NCBI GenBank assembly: GCA_030015575.1
Contig: JASDDO010000026.1
Coordinates: 195,325,739 to 195,389,738 of the forward strand
DNA: 64,000 nt
Direction: 5' to 3'
Source: Agapanthus africanus
Lineage: Eukaryota; Streptophyta; Magnoliopsida; Asparagales; Amaryllidaceae
In this document: one piece after another, positions 49,750-59,500 of the stretch
How the letters are laid out: each line of letters starts with the position of its first letter
Position numbering within the stretch: the first letter of the stretch is position 1
Translations under genes and position numbers: made by a program
The notes under the pieces: generated by a model
The model's database searches: none
Seen by the model: only the letters and a program-made list of their open reading frames with translations
What the model was told of the DNA's origin: nothing

Positions 49750-50117
49750 AGTGCCTTGCACTTGTTTTATGAACCATCGGTTCTTGAACCTAAAAGGTTC
49801 TTAAATTAATAGTGCTTTGCACTTTCATGAACCTTTGGTTCTCTGAAAGAAGAAAAATAAGAAAAAGCTTTTTTTTTCTTAGATTTAAATCAAATAGCGC
49901 TTTGCACTTCTTTTATGAACCATCGGTTCTTTAATATAAAAGATTCTCAGTGCTTTTCAAAAATGCAATGCATTGCTTGAAGGGCCAGGCCCAAATAAAA
50001 AAGGCCTAATAGGCCAAAATAAATTGCAAAGCAATAAAAGGGCAGAGTCCAAATGAAATTGATGCTTTGCATCATTTATAAAGGGCAGGGCCCAAAACAA
50101 AATTGATGCTCTGCATC
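49750..50117 (+). other. Mini-hairpin field in the 5' LTR
   Basis: Nine 13-15 base elements with perfect or near-perfect 5-6 bp stems and 3-base loops: AGTGC-CTT-GCACT (49750), GAACC-ATC-GGTTC (49771), GAACCT-AAA-AGGTTC (49786), AGTGC-TTT-GCACT (49811), GAACC-TTT-GGTTC (49829), AGCGC-TTT-GCACT (49896, one mismatch), GAACC-ATC-GGTTC (49917), GATGC-TTT-GCATC (50061) and GATGC-TCT-GCATC (50105). GGCCT-AAT-AGGCC at 50003 makes a tenth. The field is repeated in the 3' LTR (about 62,154-62,521). Confidence 0.85.
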
Positions 50118-50383
50118 CTTTCTCGGTAAGGCCCAAATAAAAATAAAAACAAATGCAAATAAAATATTCGACATTTTTAACTGGACTTAGCCCAATCGTG
50201 GTCATAAGTCCTTAAACTAAATTAACTGAGCAAAACGGCTCTCCTAAACCAATCCACATCGGGTTCGAGGGTACATCTCCGAGCTCCTTTGATATCCATC
50301 GTTGTAATTCCTCAACGACGTCAAAGAGGTGACGGGTCCCAACGACCACACACCCATATGGACTGCGGGGTCCTTAAACTCGT

Positions 50384-50518
50384 GGACCGAAACGTCCCTA
50401 AACTAATGACGGATCGAAACGTCCCTAAACTAATATCGGACCGAAACGTCCCTAAACTAACGGTGGACCACTATGTCCTTAAACTGGTATTGGACCACCA
50501 TGTCCCTAAACTGGCACA
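50384..50518 (+). repeat. 27-bp tandem repeat in the 5' LTR
   Basis: Units of the type GGACCGAAACGTCCCTAAAC start at 50384, 50411, 50438, 50465 and 50492, exactly 27 bp apart. Translated, this gives a 9-residue repeat of the form DRNVPKLxx. The same repeat occurs in the interior at 55275-55382. Confidence 0.88.
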
Positions 50519-51121
50519 ATAGAGCCCAAATGCTCTTTTGCTGGATCTAAACGATCCCGTTAAGTCGATCTTAGTCCCAAACTGGGCTAACGTATCCTTA
50601 ACAACCGTTTAAGTTGATCTTAGCCTCAAATATGGCTAACGCATCCTTAAACCTTCAAACAGACTTTAGTCCCAAATTGGATTATAAATTCCCCCAATCA
50701 ACTTTGGCTCAAGGGTACATCTCTGAACTCCTCTGGCATTTGTCGTTGTAATTCTTCAACGTCGTCAGAGAGGTGACGGGTCCCGACGACCATACATGCA
50801 ATGGACCACTATGTCCCTAAACTGGAACAATAGAGCCCAAATGCTATTTTGTTGGATCTAAACGATCCCGTTAAGTTGATCTTGGTCTCAAACAGGACTA
50901 ACGTATCCTTGACGAACGTTTAAGTCGATCTTAGCCGCAACGCGACTAAGGCATCCTTAAACTAAAAACACCAAACCCAAATCTAAGTAAATACGGATTT
51001 GGACTAATCCACGTCCTACGGGCGATGGCATTACTCAGTCTCTGTATACAATCCACGGGCAACCACAAACAAAACAGACACACACGACACGAAGTGAAAT
51101 TCTGGAGAAGGAGAAAGTTAT

Positions 51122-51209
51122 TACCGCGAAGCGGTAGCGTAATTAACTGCAGGGGCTTGCGCCTGCAGGGAAGAGCGTCCCCACAATCAAAAACCCCTCT
51201 AGCGAGGGG
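51122..51209 (+). other. Three consecutive perfect hairpins near the 5' LTR end
   Basis: TACCGC-GAA-GCGGTA (51122-51136), CTGCAGG-8 bases-CCTGCAG (51147-51168) and CCCCTC-TAGC-GAGGGG (51194-51209). The 3' LTR keeps the first and third unchanged (63524-63538, 63596-63611) and the second with two loop-proximal changes. In the genomic RNA they would lie shortly upstream of the primer site. Confidence 0.8.
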
Positions 51210-51386
51210 GAATCTGACAAAGTCTGCTACATCGGCCGCATCCGTCTAAACCTTCGATACACGGTGCCATAAATCAACTTGGCATTTTCGGAGAGATGGA
51301 CGGATAAAACCAATTAGCATCTGCCCCGAATCTCAGCGTCAGGACATCGCGGTCCTGTGTGCCGCCTTTCGGAGGGGAACAGATTC

Positions 51387-51404
51387 TGGCACGCCCGGTG
51401 GAAC
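51387..51404 (+). other. Primer binding site of the TR-GAG-like element
   Basis: TGGCACGCCCGGTGGAAC begins five bases after the 5' LTR end. It is not the tRNA-Met site used by all the other elements here. I do not name the cognate tRNA. Confidence 0.75.
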
Positions 51405-51530
51405 CTCTTCCTCTTTCCACTCCACACTTCGTGTGTCGTGTTCGCGAACAAATCGCGGTTTGCTGTGATTGCCTGTGGATTCAAGGTACTAAGATTTGGT
51501 GTCTTGCTTTATGCAGAAAACAGAAAATCG

Positions 51531-54497
51531 ATGGCTTCGAACTGCACCGCCCGCAGCGATAACTCTCGCTCCGTCATTGCTGGAGGAGTGACTTATGGAC
51601 CCCAAGCGGCCTCCCTTTTCAAAATGCCGGTGGAGCAGATGGCTCAAGCCACCACTGGACTATTTTTTGGGACCATGCTCCCACCAATGAGCTTCAACGC
51701 CCTAATGACATTGCAAGAAGCTCCAAAGAAGTCGGTCTTCGATCGACTTACCACTGCCGTGACCCCTCTCAACGGGTCGTCCAACTCCACTGCTTCAGTT
51801 TTTAACGGACTTGGCCAGAGCTCTAACAGGCTCATGAAGAAGCCTGCCATACCAGAAGGCGTTATCCCGAAGCGGATAGCCATTCCAACTCACGTTCCTG
51901 GCAAAATCACCAAGGTTGCTTCCCATGTTCAGAAGTCCGCTTCTGACAAGATGGCTGTCCCCGTTCAACGGACGTCGATCTTTAAAAAGCTGATACCAGT
52001 ATATTCTGACCAACACAGGGGGCATGAGAAGGTCACCCCTATAGCTGAAACAACTCCATCAGCAAGGCACGCTCGACGTCGCCACTGGCGTCGAGTAAGG
52101 AAGGCTGGGGGCAACTCCCCCTCTGGGATAACTCCGTCAGCTCCGATGGTGAGGATCGATACTGCTGTTCCAACCAGGAACAGCTTTGAGTTGCTGAACT
52201 CGGTGCGCAGAAACTCTCCTATTGCGATGTTGAAACGAACTCCTTCACCTGTGGAGAATACTCCAGAGAAGAAGTTAGAGCAGCCCCCTCAACGGCTGTC
52301 CTCTAAAATTTACAAGGTCGGGCGACAGGTCCAGGAGTCGGTGATTAATGAAAATTATCTTCATCGACAGAAAAAGACAGAAGTTCGGCAAAAGAAAGAT
52401 TACTCTGTCAAGCCAGAAGAAGCAACGGCTACTCGGGTGTCTGCTGCAGCGACACCCTCAACACCAATCACTCAAAAGAAAAGGAGGCCGCAAAAAGCCC
52501 ATGTGAATAAGGCACACCATAAAAGCGCTGGACACAAACGCCCCAAGTCTGGGGGCATGGTGGTGCACACTGTTTATATGACTTCTGGAAAGGATGAAAG
52601 CCGCACTTCTACGGGCCACCGACCGCTCACCCGATCCGTGACGAAAGCCCAGGAGCAACAACAAAAGCTTCAGGAAATGATGACTACAATGGCTGCACTC
52701 ACTGAGCCAAAAGAAAGCTCTGAAACGTCTTCGGATGAGCGTCAAGAACAAGAAACCGACGCTGACTTTTTACGCAGAGTCCTCGAAAAGAGGGACAAAG
52801 AAGCTGCAGAGCAAGCGGCTAACATAAAGCATATGGCGCTCCTCTTCCAAGATATGGTAGGGATGATGTTACAGCCGGACCCTCCTGCTGAAGATCCTCC
52901 GATCGTCCTTGAAGACGACAGGGGAGAAACGTCAAATCCTCCGCCGGCTCTATCAACAGCCAAGGAGGAGGCAATCTCCAAAGTTGACCTAGATGAATAC
53001 ATCGCCCAGCAAATACGGGTGCATCAGGCGACTGAAGCAGCCGGTCAGGTCGTAAAGACGGGGCGGCCATATCCGGGTTGGTACGATCAGATTAAGTACC
53101 CGATAGGCTATACAATTCCTAAGTTCCATGTCTACAAGGGGACGGGCAATCCTCATCATCATGTTGCCCAGTTCAGAGCGCTCTGCGGCAACACTAGAGG
53201 CGATGACAAATTGTTGCTACGTCAATTCGTCGGCAGCTTAGCAGAAACAGCCTTTGAATGGTATTCGGAGCTACCTAACGACTCTGTCAAAACATTTGCA
53301 GAGATGGAACTGCTGTTTACACAAAGATTCGCAAGTGCTAGTGAACGCACCCCGATTACAGCACTGATAAATGCCAGGATAAGGCCCGGCGAAACGTGGG
53401 TCCAATACGCAACACGATGGCGAAACCTATGGTCGAAATGCGAACAACGCATAGAAGAGGCACCTGCGGTAGGCATGTTTGTGGGCACTCTCGATCCGCA
53501 GGCGACCATCTCGCAATTCATGATGTTCTTCAGGCCGACCATCTTCCAGGCCTTGATCGACAAATTAGCCCAAATGGACCAGATGGGCCATAGACCGTCT
53601 CCTCCAAGACCCGATCCCCGAAATGAGAAAGGAAAAGCGATCATCGTCGCCAACGCTCAGCAACAGTCGAGCAACTCAAAGCCGGTCGCTCGCCAAAACA
53701 ACGTGCGTCTACGCCCATCCCTCGAAGAGAGGTTAGGACGTCCTTACTCGTTTCCTCAGAATAAAACGAGAAGACTGTTTGAGCTGGCAGTACGTAACAG
53801 ACTCATCAATCTGCCGAGTCCAAAGCGTCTGTCGCAGCCAGGCGATCTTAATAATCCCAATTATTGCCCTTACCACCAAACGGTAAGTCACCCGATTGAG
53901 GATTGTTTCGTCTTTAAGGGATGGATCGAGGATCAATACCTGCAAGGCAAGTTCGCGCTGTCTGAAAGCTGGAAGGTAAACCCCCCACAGCCGCACTCTC
54001 CAAAGAAGACGGACACGCCGGGAGCAACTTGTTCTTTCGTCGAGGATGAAAACGATGGAGAAAACTTATCGGATGAATCCGAAGTCTACGTAGCGACTTG
54101 TCATGTGATTTCTCATTCACTGACGGATGATGAGGAGGATCCTTGCGCTGAGAAATCAATGGCGGACCCTGAAACAGAAATTCCGCGGCCGTCAGACAAG
54201 TTGATCGATGCCTTCCTAAATGAAATTAGTCTGAAAGCAAAAGCCAATCAAGAGCATGAAATGGCCATACTGGAAAGAACCAAGGTATTCCCGCCAAATC
54301 AAAAGCCATACACTGCGGGTAAAAACAAATTCAAGACGAGGAAACGGTTCGCCAAAGCTCTATCAGTAGGAATGAAGCTACCGCCCTCTGAAGAAAATTC
54401 TTTCTCTGAGGTAGAGATGCACCCTAACTTCTGTTTATATCATCAGAAGATCATACATCCTACCGAAGACTGCGAGTCCTTTAACTGTTGGTGGTAA
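51531..54497 (+). CDS. gag: Large Tat-type Gag protein
   Basis: The reading frame of 988 codons starts at ATG 51531, chosen because its context (AATCGATGGCT) is good and the upstream ATG at 51357 lies in the LTR. Residues 1 to about 510 are basic, Ser/Pro-rich and without a recognised domain. A retrotransposon Gag (capsid) domain lies at about 515-690, with FEWYSELPNDSVKTFAEME and RPGETWVQYATRWRNLWSKC as landmarks. A zinc-knuckle-like motif C-x2-H-x4-H-x4-C (CPYHQTVSHPIEDC) is at 779-792, and a second (CLYHQKIIHPTEDC) at 968-981, just before the stop. Gag would form the virus-like particle and bind RNA. It is the only long intact retroviral ORF in the element. Beyond TAA 54495 the same frame stays open to about 54,798, so the present stop may be a mutation. 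Confidence 0.85.
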   Translation: MASNCTARSDNSRSVIAGGVTYGPQAASLFKMPVEQMAQATTGLFFGTMLPPMSFNALMTLQEAPKKSVFDRLTTAVTPLNGSSNSTASVFNGLGQSSNRLMKKPAIPEGVIPKRIAIPTHVPGKITKVASHVQKSASDKMAVPVQRTSIFKKLIPVYSDQHRGHEKVTPIAETTPSARHARRRHWRRVRKAGGNSPSGITPSAPMVRIDTAVPTRNSFELLNSVRRNSPIAMLKRTPSPVENTPEKKLEQPPQRLSSKIYKVGRQVQESVINENYLHRQKKTEVRQKKDYSVKPEEATATRVSAAATPSTPITQKKRRPQKAHVNKAHHKSAGHKRPKSGGMVVHTVYMTSGKDESRTSTGHRPLTRSVTKAQEQQQKLQEMMTTMAALTEPKESSETSSDERQEQETDADFLRRVLEKRDKEAAEQAANIKHMALLFQDMVGMMLQPDPPAEDPPIVLEDDRGETSNPPPALSTAKEEAISKVDLDEYIAQQIRVHQATEAAGQVVKTGRPYPGWYDQIKYPIGYTIPKFHVYKGTGNPHHHVAQFRALCGNTRGDDKLLLRQFVGSLAETAFEWYSELPNDSVKTFAEMELLFTQRFASASERTPITALINARIRPGETWVQYATRWRNLWSKCEQRIEEAPAVGMFVGTLDPQATISQFMMFFRPTIFQALIDKLAQMDQMGHRPSPPRPDPRNEKGKAIIVANAQQQSSNSKPVARQNNVRLRPSLEERLGRPYSFPQNKTRRLFELAVRNRLINLPSPKRLSQPGDLNNPNYCPYHQTVSHPIEDCFVFKGWIEDQYLQGKFALSESWKVNPPQPHSPKKTDTPGATCSFVEDENDGENLSDESEVYVATCHVISHSLTDDEEDPCAEKSMADPETEIPRPSDKLIDAFLNEISLKAKANQEHEMAILERTKVFPPNQKPYTAGKNKFKTRKRFAKALSVGMKLPPSEENSFSEVEMHPNFCLYHQKIIHPTEDCESFNCWW

Positions 54498-54885
54498 GGG
54501 TATGTCGCTCAAAAGCAACACTTCGACAAGACAAAGTGTGAATCTCGTGGACATCGGAAAAATGCGATATATGAGCGCAAAGGAGCCGCCGCAAACTGTC
54601 ATATAGCCGACTTCAAGGGATCACAAATTGTCACCTTTGGAAGTGATTCTGACGAAGAAGCTATCCCCAACTTTTCCCTCGGGGAATCTATTTCAAAAAT
54701 AAAGGAATTGAGAAATTGCGAGAACGTTCAGCCATGTAATCGCACGTTATTCGAAAAAAAATCTCGGCCCCGTAAACAAGGGACCGAGCAAAAAGAATAA
54801 AGGAAAAGGAAAAAAGGCCCTCGTCGCCAGCGCTCAACAACAATCAGGTGACCCTAGACCGGTTGCTTGCCAAAGCAACAAGCGG
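54498..54885 (+). pseudogene. Continuation of the gag frame after the stop
   Basis: The frame remains open for about 100 codons after the TAA at 54495, reading through FKGSQIVTFGSDSDEEAIP to a TAA near 54,796. This acidic stretch resembles the linker between Gag and protease of Tat elements, but no protease follows. From about 54,800 the sequence starts to repeat the segment at about 53,630. Confidence 0.6.
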
Positions 54886-55227
54886 CAATCCCTCCAGGAA
54901 AAGTTGAAACGTCCTTACTCGTTTCCGCAAGATAAAACAAGGGGACTGTTCGAGCTGGCAGTGTGCAACAGACTCATTAATCTGCCGGGTCCAAAACGTC
55001 CGTTGCGGCCAGGCGACGTTAATAATCCTAATTATTGCCCTTACCACCAAACAGTAGGTCACCTGATCGAGGACTGCTACGTCTTCAAAAACTGGGTTGA
55101 AGACCAATACCAACAGGGCAAGTTTGCACTGTTTGAGAACTGGAAGGTGAGTCCGCCACAACCGCACGCTCCGAAGAAGATGGATACGCCGGGGGCATCA
55201 TGTTCATTCATGGAGAAGGACTCATAG
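54886..55227 (+). pseudogene. Duplicated nucleocapsid-like gag segment
   Basis: This repeats 53,715-54,030 at a constant offset of 1171 bp: RPYSFPQDKTRGLFELAVCN matches the equivalent stretch in the main gag, and a third knuckle-like motif CPYHQTVGHLIEDC is at 55036-55077. It is in a different frame from the main gag and ends at TAG 55225. The duplicate may be untranslated. Confidence 0.85.
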
Positions 55228-55274
55228 ACCGAAAAGTCAATAAACCAGATATTCGCCTCAAATACGGCGACAAC

Positions 55275-55382
55275 GGACCGAAACGTCCTTAAACTAACAA
55301 CGGACCGAGATGTCCTTAAACTAATGATGGACCGCAATGTCCTAAAACTTGCAAATAACCGAAATGTTTTTAAACTACTACC
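55275..55382 (+). repeat. 27-bp repeat, interior copy
   Basis: Units start at 55275, 55302, 55329 and 55356, again 27 bp apart, homologous to the LTR array at 50384-50518 but with other substitutions. Confidence 0.85.
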
Positions 55383-55413
55383 GCAGCATTTTCAGGCTGA
55401 CTAGAAAAAAAAA

Positions 55414-55995
55414 CGGTATGTCCATAAGCAAAATGGGCACGGATGAAAACCCGAAAGGGCTCCGTGAGTAAAAACAGCAGGGCTACCGGCGAGTGTTCGT
55501 GAAAACCCGAAAGGGCGCGACCTCGTTAATAAAAAAAAAAGAGAAGAAGAAAATAAAAAAAAACGGTATGTCCATAAGCAAAACGGGCATGGAGGAAAAC
55601 CCGAAAGGGTTCCGTGAGTAAAAACAGCAGGGCTACCGGCGAGTGTTCATGAAAATCCGAAAGGGCGCGACCTCGTAAAAAAAAATAAAAGATAAAAAAA
55701 TAAAAAGAATAAAAAAAAACGGTATGTCCATAAGCAAAATGGGCACGGATGAAAACCCGAAAGGGCTCCGTGAGTAAAAACAGCAGGGCTACCGGCGAGT
55801 GTTCGTGAAAACCCGAAAGGGCGCGACCTCGTAAAAAAAATAAAACATAAAAAAAATAAAAAGAATAAAAAAAAACGGTATGTCTATAAGCAAAATGGGC
55901 ACGGATGAAAACCCGAAAGGGCTCCGTGAGTAAAAACAGCAGGGCTACCGGCGAGTGTTTGTGAAAAGCTGAAAGGGCGCAACCTCGTTAAGAAA
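55414..55995 (+). repeat. 150-156 bp tandem repeat, four copies
   Basis: CGGTATGTCCATAAGCAAAA recurs at 55414, 55564, 55720 and 55876 (the last with one change). Each unit contains AACCCGAAAGGGCTCCGTGA and AACAGCAGGGCTACCGGCGA, and ends in an A-rich spacer whose length explains the period differences. Confidence 0.92.
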
Positions 55996-55997
55996 CA

Positions 55998-56515
55998 CTT
56001 ATAGGGTCCTCTCGACCCTGTAAGGAGAAACCACCTGCGTGATATCCTTACGACTCACAAAGGAACAACACACTTAGGGATCCTTACGATTCCGAAGGAG
56101 AAAATACACTTGCGAGATCCTCACGACTCGTAAGGAGAACTCTCTTATGGGACCCTTACGGCTCATAAGATTTGAAAGTCTTAAGTTGCAGAAACCTTAA
56201 CCTGTTCTTAAGCAGCCCCCACAACCTTCGATATTGCCCTACAAGCGGCTCATAATGACCATTGTATACAATCCACGGGCACGAATAAATATTTCCCTAA
56301 CAAAGTCCCATCCGTGACTAGGGATATGCTTGTACAGCAAACAACACTTGTAAGTCCTCTCGACTTATAAGGAGAAAACCCTTTTGTAAGATCCTTACGA
56401 CTTACAAGAGAACATGCACTAAGGAATCCTCACGATTCCCAAGGAGAAAACACACCTACAAGATCCTCACGACTTGTAGGGAGAAATACCTTTGTGAGAC
56501 CCTTACGGCTCATGA
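55998..56515 (+). repeat. Array of variable-stem hairpins, cluster 1
   Basis: About ten units of about 24-28 bases, each an inverted repeat around CCTCACGA, CCTTACGA or CCTCTCGA and separated by GAGAA-type spacers. Examples: CTTATAGGGTC with GACCCTGTAAG, CTTGTAAGTC with GACTTATAAG, CTACAAGATC with GACTTGTAG, CTTATGGGAC with GGCTCATAAG. The stems differ between units yet remain largely complementary, while the centre is conserved. Confidence 0.75.
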
Positions 56516-56585
56516 AGTCAAAAGCCTTAGCCGACAGGACCCTTAATCCTGTTTACTAAGCCACCTTTGTTCGGGATCGACAGAG

Positions 56586-57000
56586 GCAAATGATGATTCG
56601 CTCCTGGAAATATTCCAGTTGTAGCGATGCTGATGCCTAAATCGGTATCAAATTCCAAGTCCTTTCATGGCAGATGATGATTCGCTCCTGGAAATATCCC
56701 AGTCGCAGCGATGCTGATGCCTAGACCGGTATCAAATTCCAAGTCCTTTTACGGCAAATGATGATTCGCTCCTGGCAATATCCCAGTCGCAGCGATGCTG
56801 ATGCCTAGACCGGTATCAAATTCCAAGTCCTTTTACGGCAAATGATGATTCGCTCCTGGCAATATCCCAGTCGCAGCGATGCTGATGCCTAGCCTGGTAT
56901 CAAATTCCAAGTCCTTTTACGGCAAATGATGATTCGCTCCTGGCAATATTCCAGTCGCAGCGATGCTGATGCCAAGATTGGTATCAGATCCCAAATCCCC
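56586..57000 (+). repeat. 84-bp tandem repeat, five copies
   Basis: GCAAATGATGATTCGCTCCT (second copy GCAGATG...) starts at 56586, 56670, 56754, 56838 and 56922, exactly 84 bp apart. Units include CAGCGATGCTGATGCCTA and end with CAAGTCCTTTTACG. No ORF is implied. Confidence 0.95.
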
Positions 57001-57064
57001 TACTCGCAAAAAAAAAAAAAAATCAGCCAGCCAAAAAAATATATATATATATATATATATATGC

Positions 57065-57290
57065 ATACGAAATAGCCGAAATGATGGGGCAGCTTGCAAA
57101 CAAAATCAGCAAGTAAAAATGTATGCATGCAAAATAGCCGAAATGGTTGGGCAACTCGCAATAAAAAGCAGCGAGTAAAAAGAAAAATAGCCGAAATGAT
57201 TGGGCACCACGAAAAATAGCCGAAATGATTGGGCAATCGCGATTTTCGCGATATAAAAAGCTGAAATGATAGAGCATCGCGGAAAGAATA
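57065..57290 (+). repeat. Short AAATAGCCGAAATGAT repeats
   Basis: AATAGCCGAAATG(A/G)T(T/G)GGGC recurs at irregular 30-60 bp spacing, after an A-run and a (TA)n run at 57007-57062. Apparent minus-strand ORFs across it come from the repeat. Confidence 0.7.
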
Positions 57291-57419
57291 AAAAAAATGA
57301 AAAAATGAAACTTTTTGCCCTACAGGTGAAATCACATCGATCCCTGTATACAATCCAGGGGCACAGATAAAAAGGGAACAATACCTTCCCAACAGGCTCC
57401 ACCAGAAAGCGAAGCCAAA

Positions 57420-58830
57420 TCTCAACGGTTCATAGATAACCTAGAGACCATCTCGACATTTGTCGCAATATTACAGACACGATGTCAACAAATGAAGCAA
57501 AGGAAGGTCCCTAACTTCAGGGTTTCGACGTCAATATCGACAACTTAAAGATCACCAACGGCGTTTCTCCTCACTCCAACTAGATGCAGACATGACGTCA
57601 ACAACTGACCTCAGAATCGCAACGAAACGGAACCATGACAAAGTCCCTAGTTCCAAATCTCAATGGCCACGTCTACAGCCTGGAGACCAACAACGGTGTG
57701 CCTCCTCATTCCAACAGGACACAGATGTTACACCATCAAGCGGAGCGATGGCAAAATCCCAACTCCACCTTAGCATTCGTCTCGTTACAACAGACGCAAT
57801 ATCAACAACGGCGTTCCTTCGCAGCCCAGCGGGGTGTACATGCAAAGTTAACAAAAGACCCCATGGTCGAAACAAAGCGGAGTGATGGCAAAATCCCAGC
57901 TCCACCTCAGTATTCGTCTCAATACACCAGACGCAGTGTAAGCAAACGAAGCGAAGGCCACATTCCTAGCTTCAACGTCTTTACGGTAACTCACATAAAA
58001 CGGGAAAGACAATCGGAGACCATCTCACATGAAGTGGTCACCTCCTTGACGTTCGTCTCGATACAGTAGACGAAATGTCAACCTCAGCGTTCTTCCTCCA
58101 GAAGGGATTCAGACATGACAAAGCAAATGAAGCGAATGCCACATTCCTAGCTTCAACGTCTTTACGGTAACTCACATAAAACCGGAAAGACAATCGGAGA
58201 TCATCTCGCATCAACACAGAGTGGTCACCACCTTGACGTTCGTCTCGATACAGCAGACAAAATGTCAACCCCCAGCGTTCTTCCTCCAACAGGATTTGGA
58301 CACACCAAAGCAAACGAAGCGAAGGCCACATTCCTAGCTTCAACGTCTTTACGGTAACTCACATAAAACCGGAAAGACAATCGGAGATCATCTCGCATCA
58401 GCACAGAGTGGTCACCACCTTGACGTTCGTCTCGATACAGCAGACGAGATGTCACCCCAATGTTCATCTCGACACAGCAGGCGCAACGTCATTAAATGAA
58501 TGGAGCCACAGCAAAATCCCTAGTTCCAAACCTCGGCGGTTCACCAGCAACCTAGAGACAAGCTCGACGTCCGTCTCGATACAGCAGACGAGATGTCACT
58601 CCAACGTTCGTCTCGACACAGCAGACACAACGTCATCAAACAAACGGAGCCACGGCAAAATCCCTAGTTCCCACCACAACATTTGTCTCGATACAGCAGA
58701 CGCAATGCCAGCAAACAAAGCAAAGGCCAAATTCCTAGCTTCAGGGTCTTGACGGCAACTCATATAAAACCCGAAAGACTATCGGAGATCATCCCACACC
58801 AGCGCGGAGTGGTTATGACTCATCGGGGCT
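57420..58830 (+). repeat. Complex 180-190 bp repeat region
   Basis: CCTAGCTTCAACGTCTTTAC occurs at 57965, 58146 and 58333 (181 and 187 bp apart), with a diverged copy at about 58,735. Shorter units with GTCTCGATACAGCAGACG are interspersed. ORFs of 80-144 codons on both strands follow the repeat and are not judged real. Confidence 0.8.
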
Positions 58831-59317
58831 CTCCAAAATGAGCCTAACCTCAAGTAAAAAGCGGCATGGCAAATTCCTAGCGCTTGCTCTTCCGACGGTC
58901 AAACTGCCAAGGAGGATTGCTTGAAGACGTCTTGTCCAGCCCCCGAAGGGATCAGAGACACGGCAGTCGCAGGGCTACTCGAACAGCATGATTGCCTATC
59001 GAGGACTATATCAGCTTATGCGACGGTACGATGGCCAAAACCCTAAGTACCACCAACCTTAACGGGCTTCTGGCGTAAAGAGCAGAGGTTAAATACGACG
59101 TTAAGATGTTCTTGCGAGAAACGTTCGATTCATCTCGACTTGTGAAAAATTGTCGAGGCGGCTCGACTCGTGAGATAAAGCCTTAGGCAGTGGGCATAAA
59201 AGAAGCCCGTTTCCTAAGCATTGGGACCCTGCGAGTTGGCCCAAAACGGTCTCTTGCATACCATGCACGGGTCTCACTCTTCAACGTCGAACTTCGACAA
59301 GGAGGGAAGCAACCGCT
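58831..59317 (+). other. Interior spacer of the TR-GAG-like element
   Basis: Low-repeat sequence between arrays. The stretch near 59,225-59,285 resembles that near 56,215-56,340, and GTATACAATCCACGGGC-like motifs recur in the LTR (51,043) and interior (56,274; 57,348). No gene is seen. Confidence 0.5.
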
Positions 59318-59500
59318 TACAAGTCCTCTCGACTCGTAAGAGGGAAAAATTCTCTTGTAGGATTCTTACGACTTACAAGAGAAAACCACACTTAGGAATC
59401 CTCACGATTCCTAAGGAGAAAAACCCGCCTACGAGATCCTCTCGATCCGCAGGGAGAAAAGTCTCTATGAGACCCTCACGGCTCATAGAGTTGAAAAGTC
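59318..59500 (+). repeat. Array of variable-stem hairpins, cluster 2
   Basis: Five units: CTTACAAGTC with GACTCGTAAG, CTTGTAGGAT with ACTTACAAG, CTTAGGAATC with GATTCCTAAG (perfect 10 bp), a unit with CTACGAGATC, and CTATGAGACC with GGCTCATAG. They have the same conserved centre as cluster 1. Confidence 0.75.

Larger units (their letters stand above)
48338..51381 (+). repeat. 5' LTR of the TR-GAG-like element (3044 bp)
   Basis: It starts TGTTAACCC and ends GAGGGGAACA. From left to right: G-box repeat array (48372-49398), TATA box (49554), a field of mini-hairpins (49750-50117), two copies of a roughly 90 bp block (50267-50350 and 50710-50795), a 27-bp repeat (50384-50518), two copies of a block with GGATCTAAACGATCCCGTTA (near 50,545 and 50,853), and three perfect hairpins (51122-51209). 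Confidence 0.92.

Noticed and set aside
57592-58752. ORFs of 80-144 codons on both strands
   Set aside because: They follow a complex tandem repeat and are open in several frames; no domain or start context supports translation.
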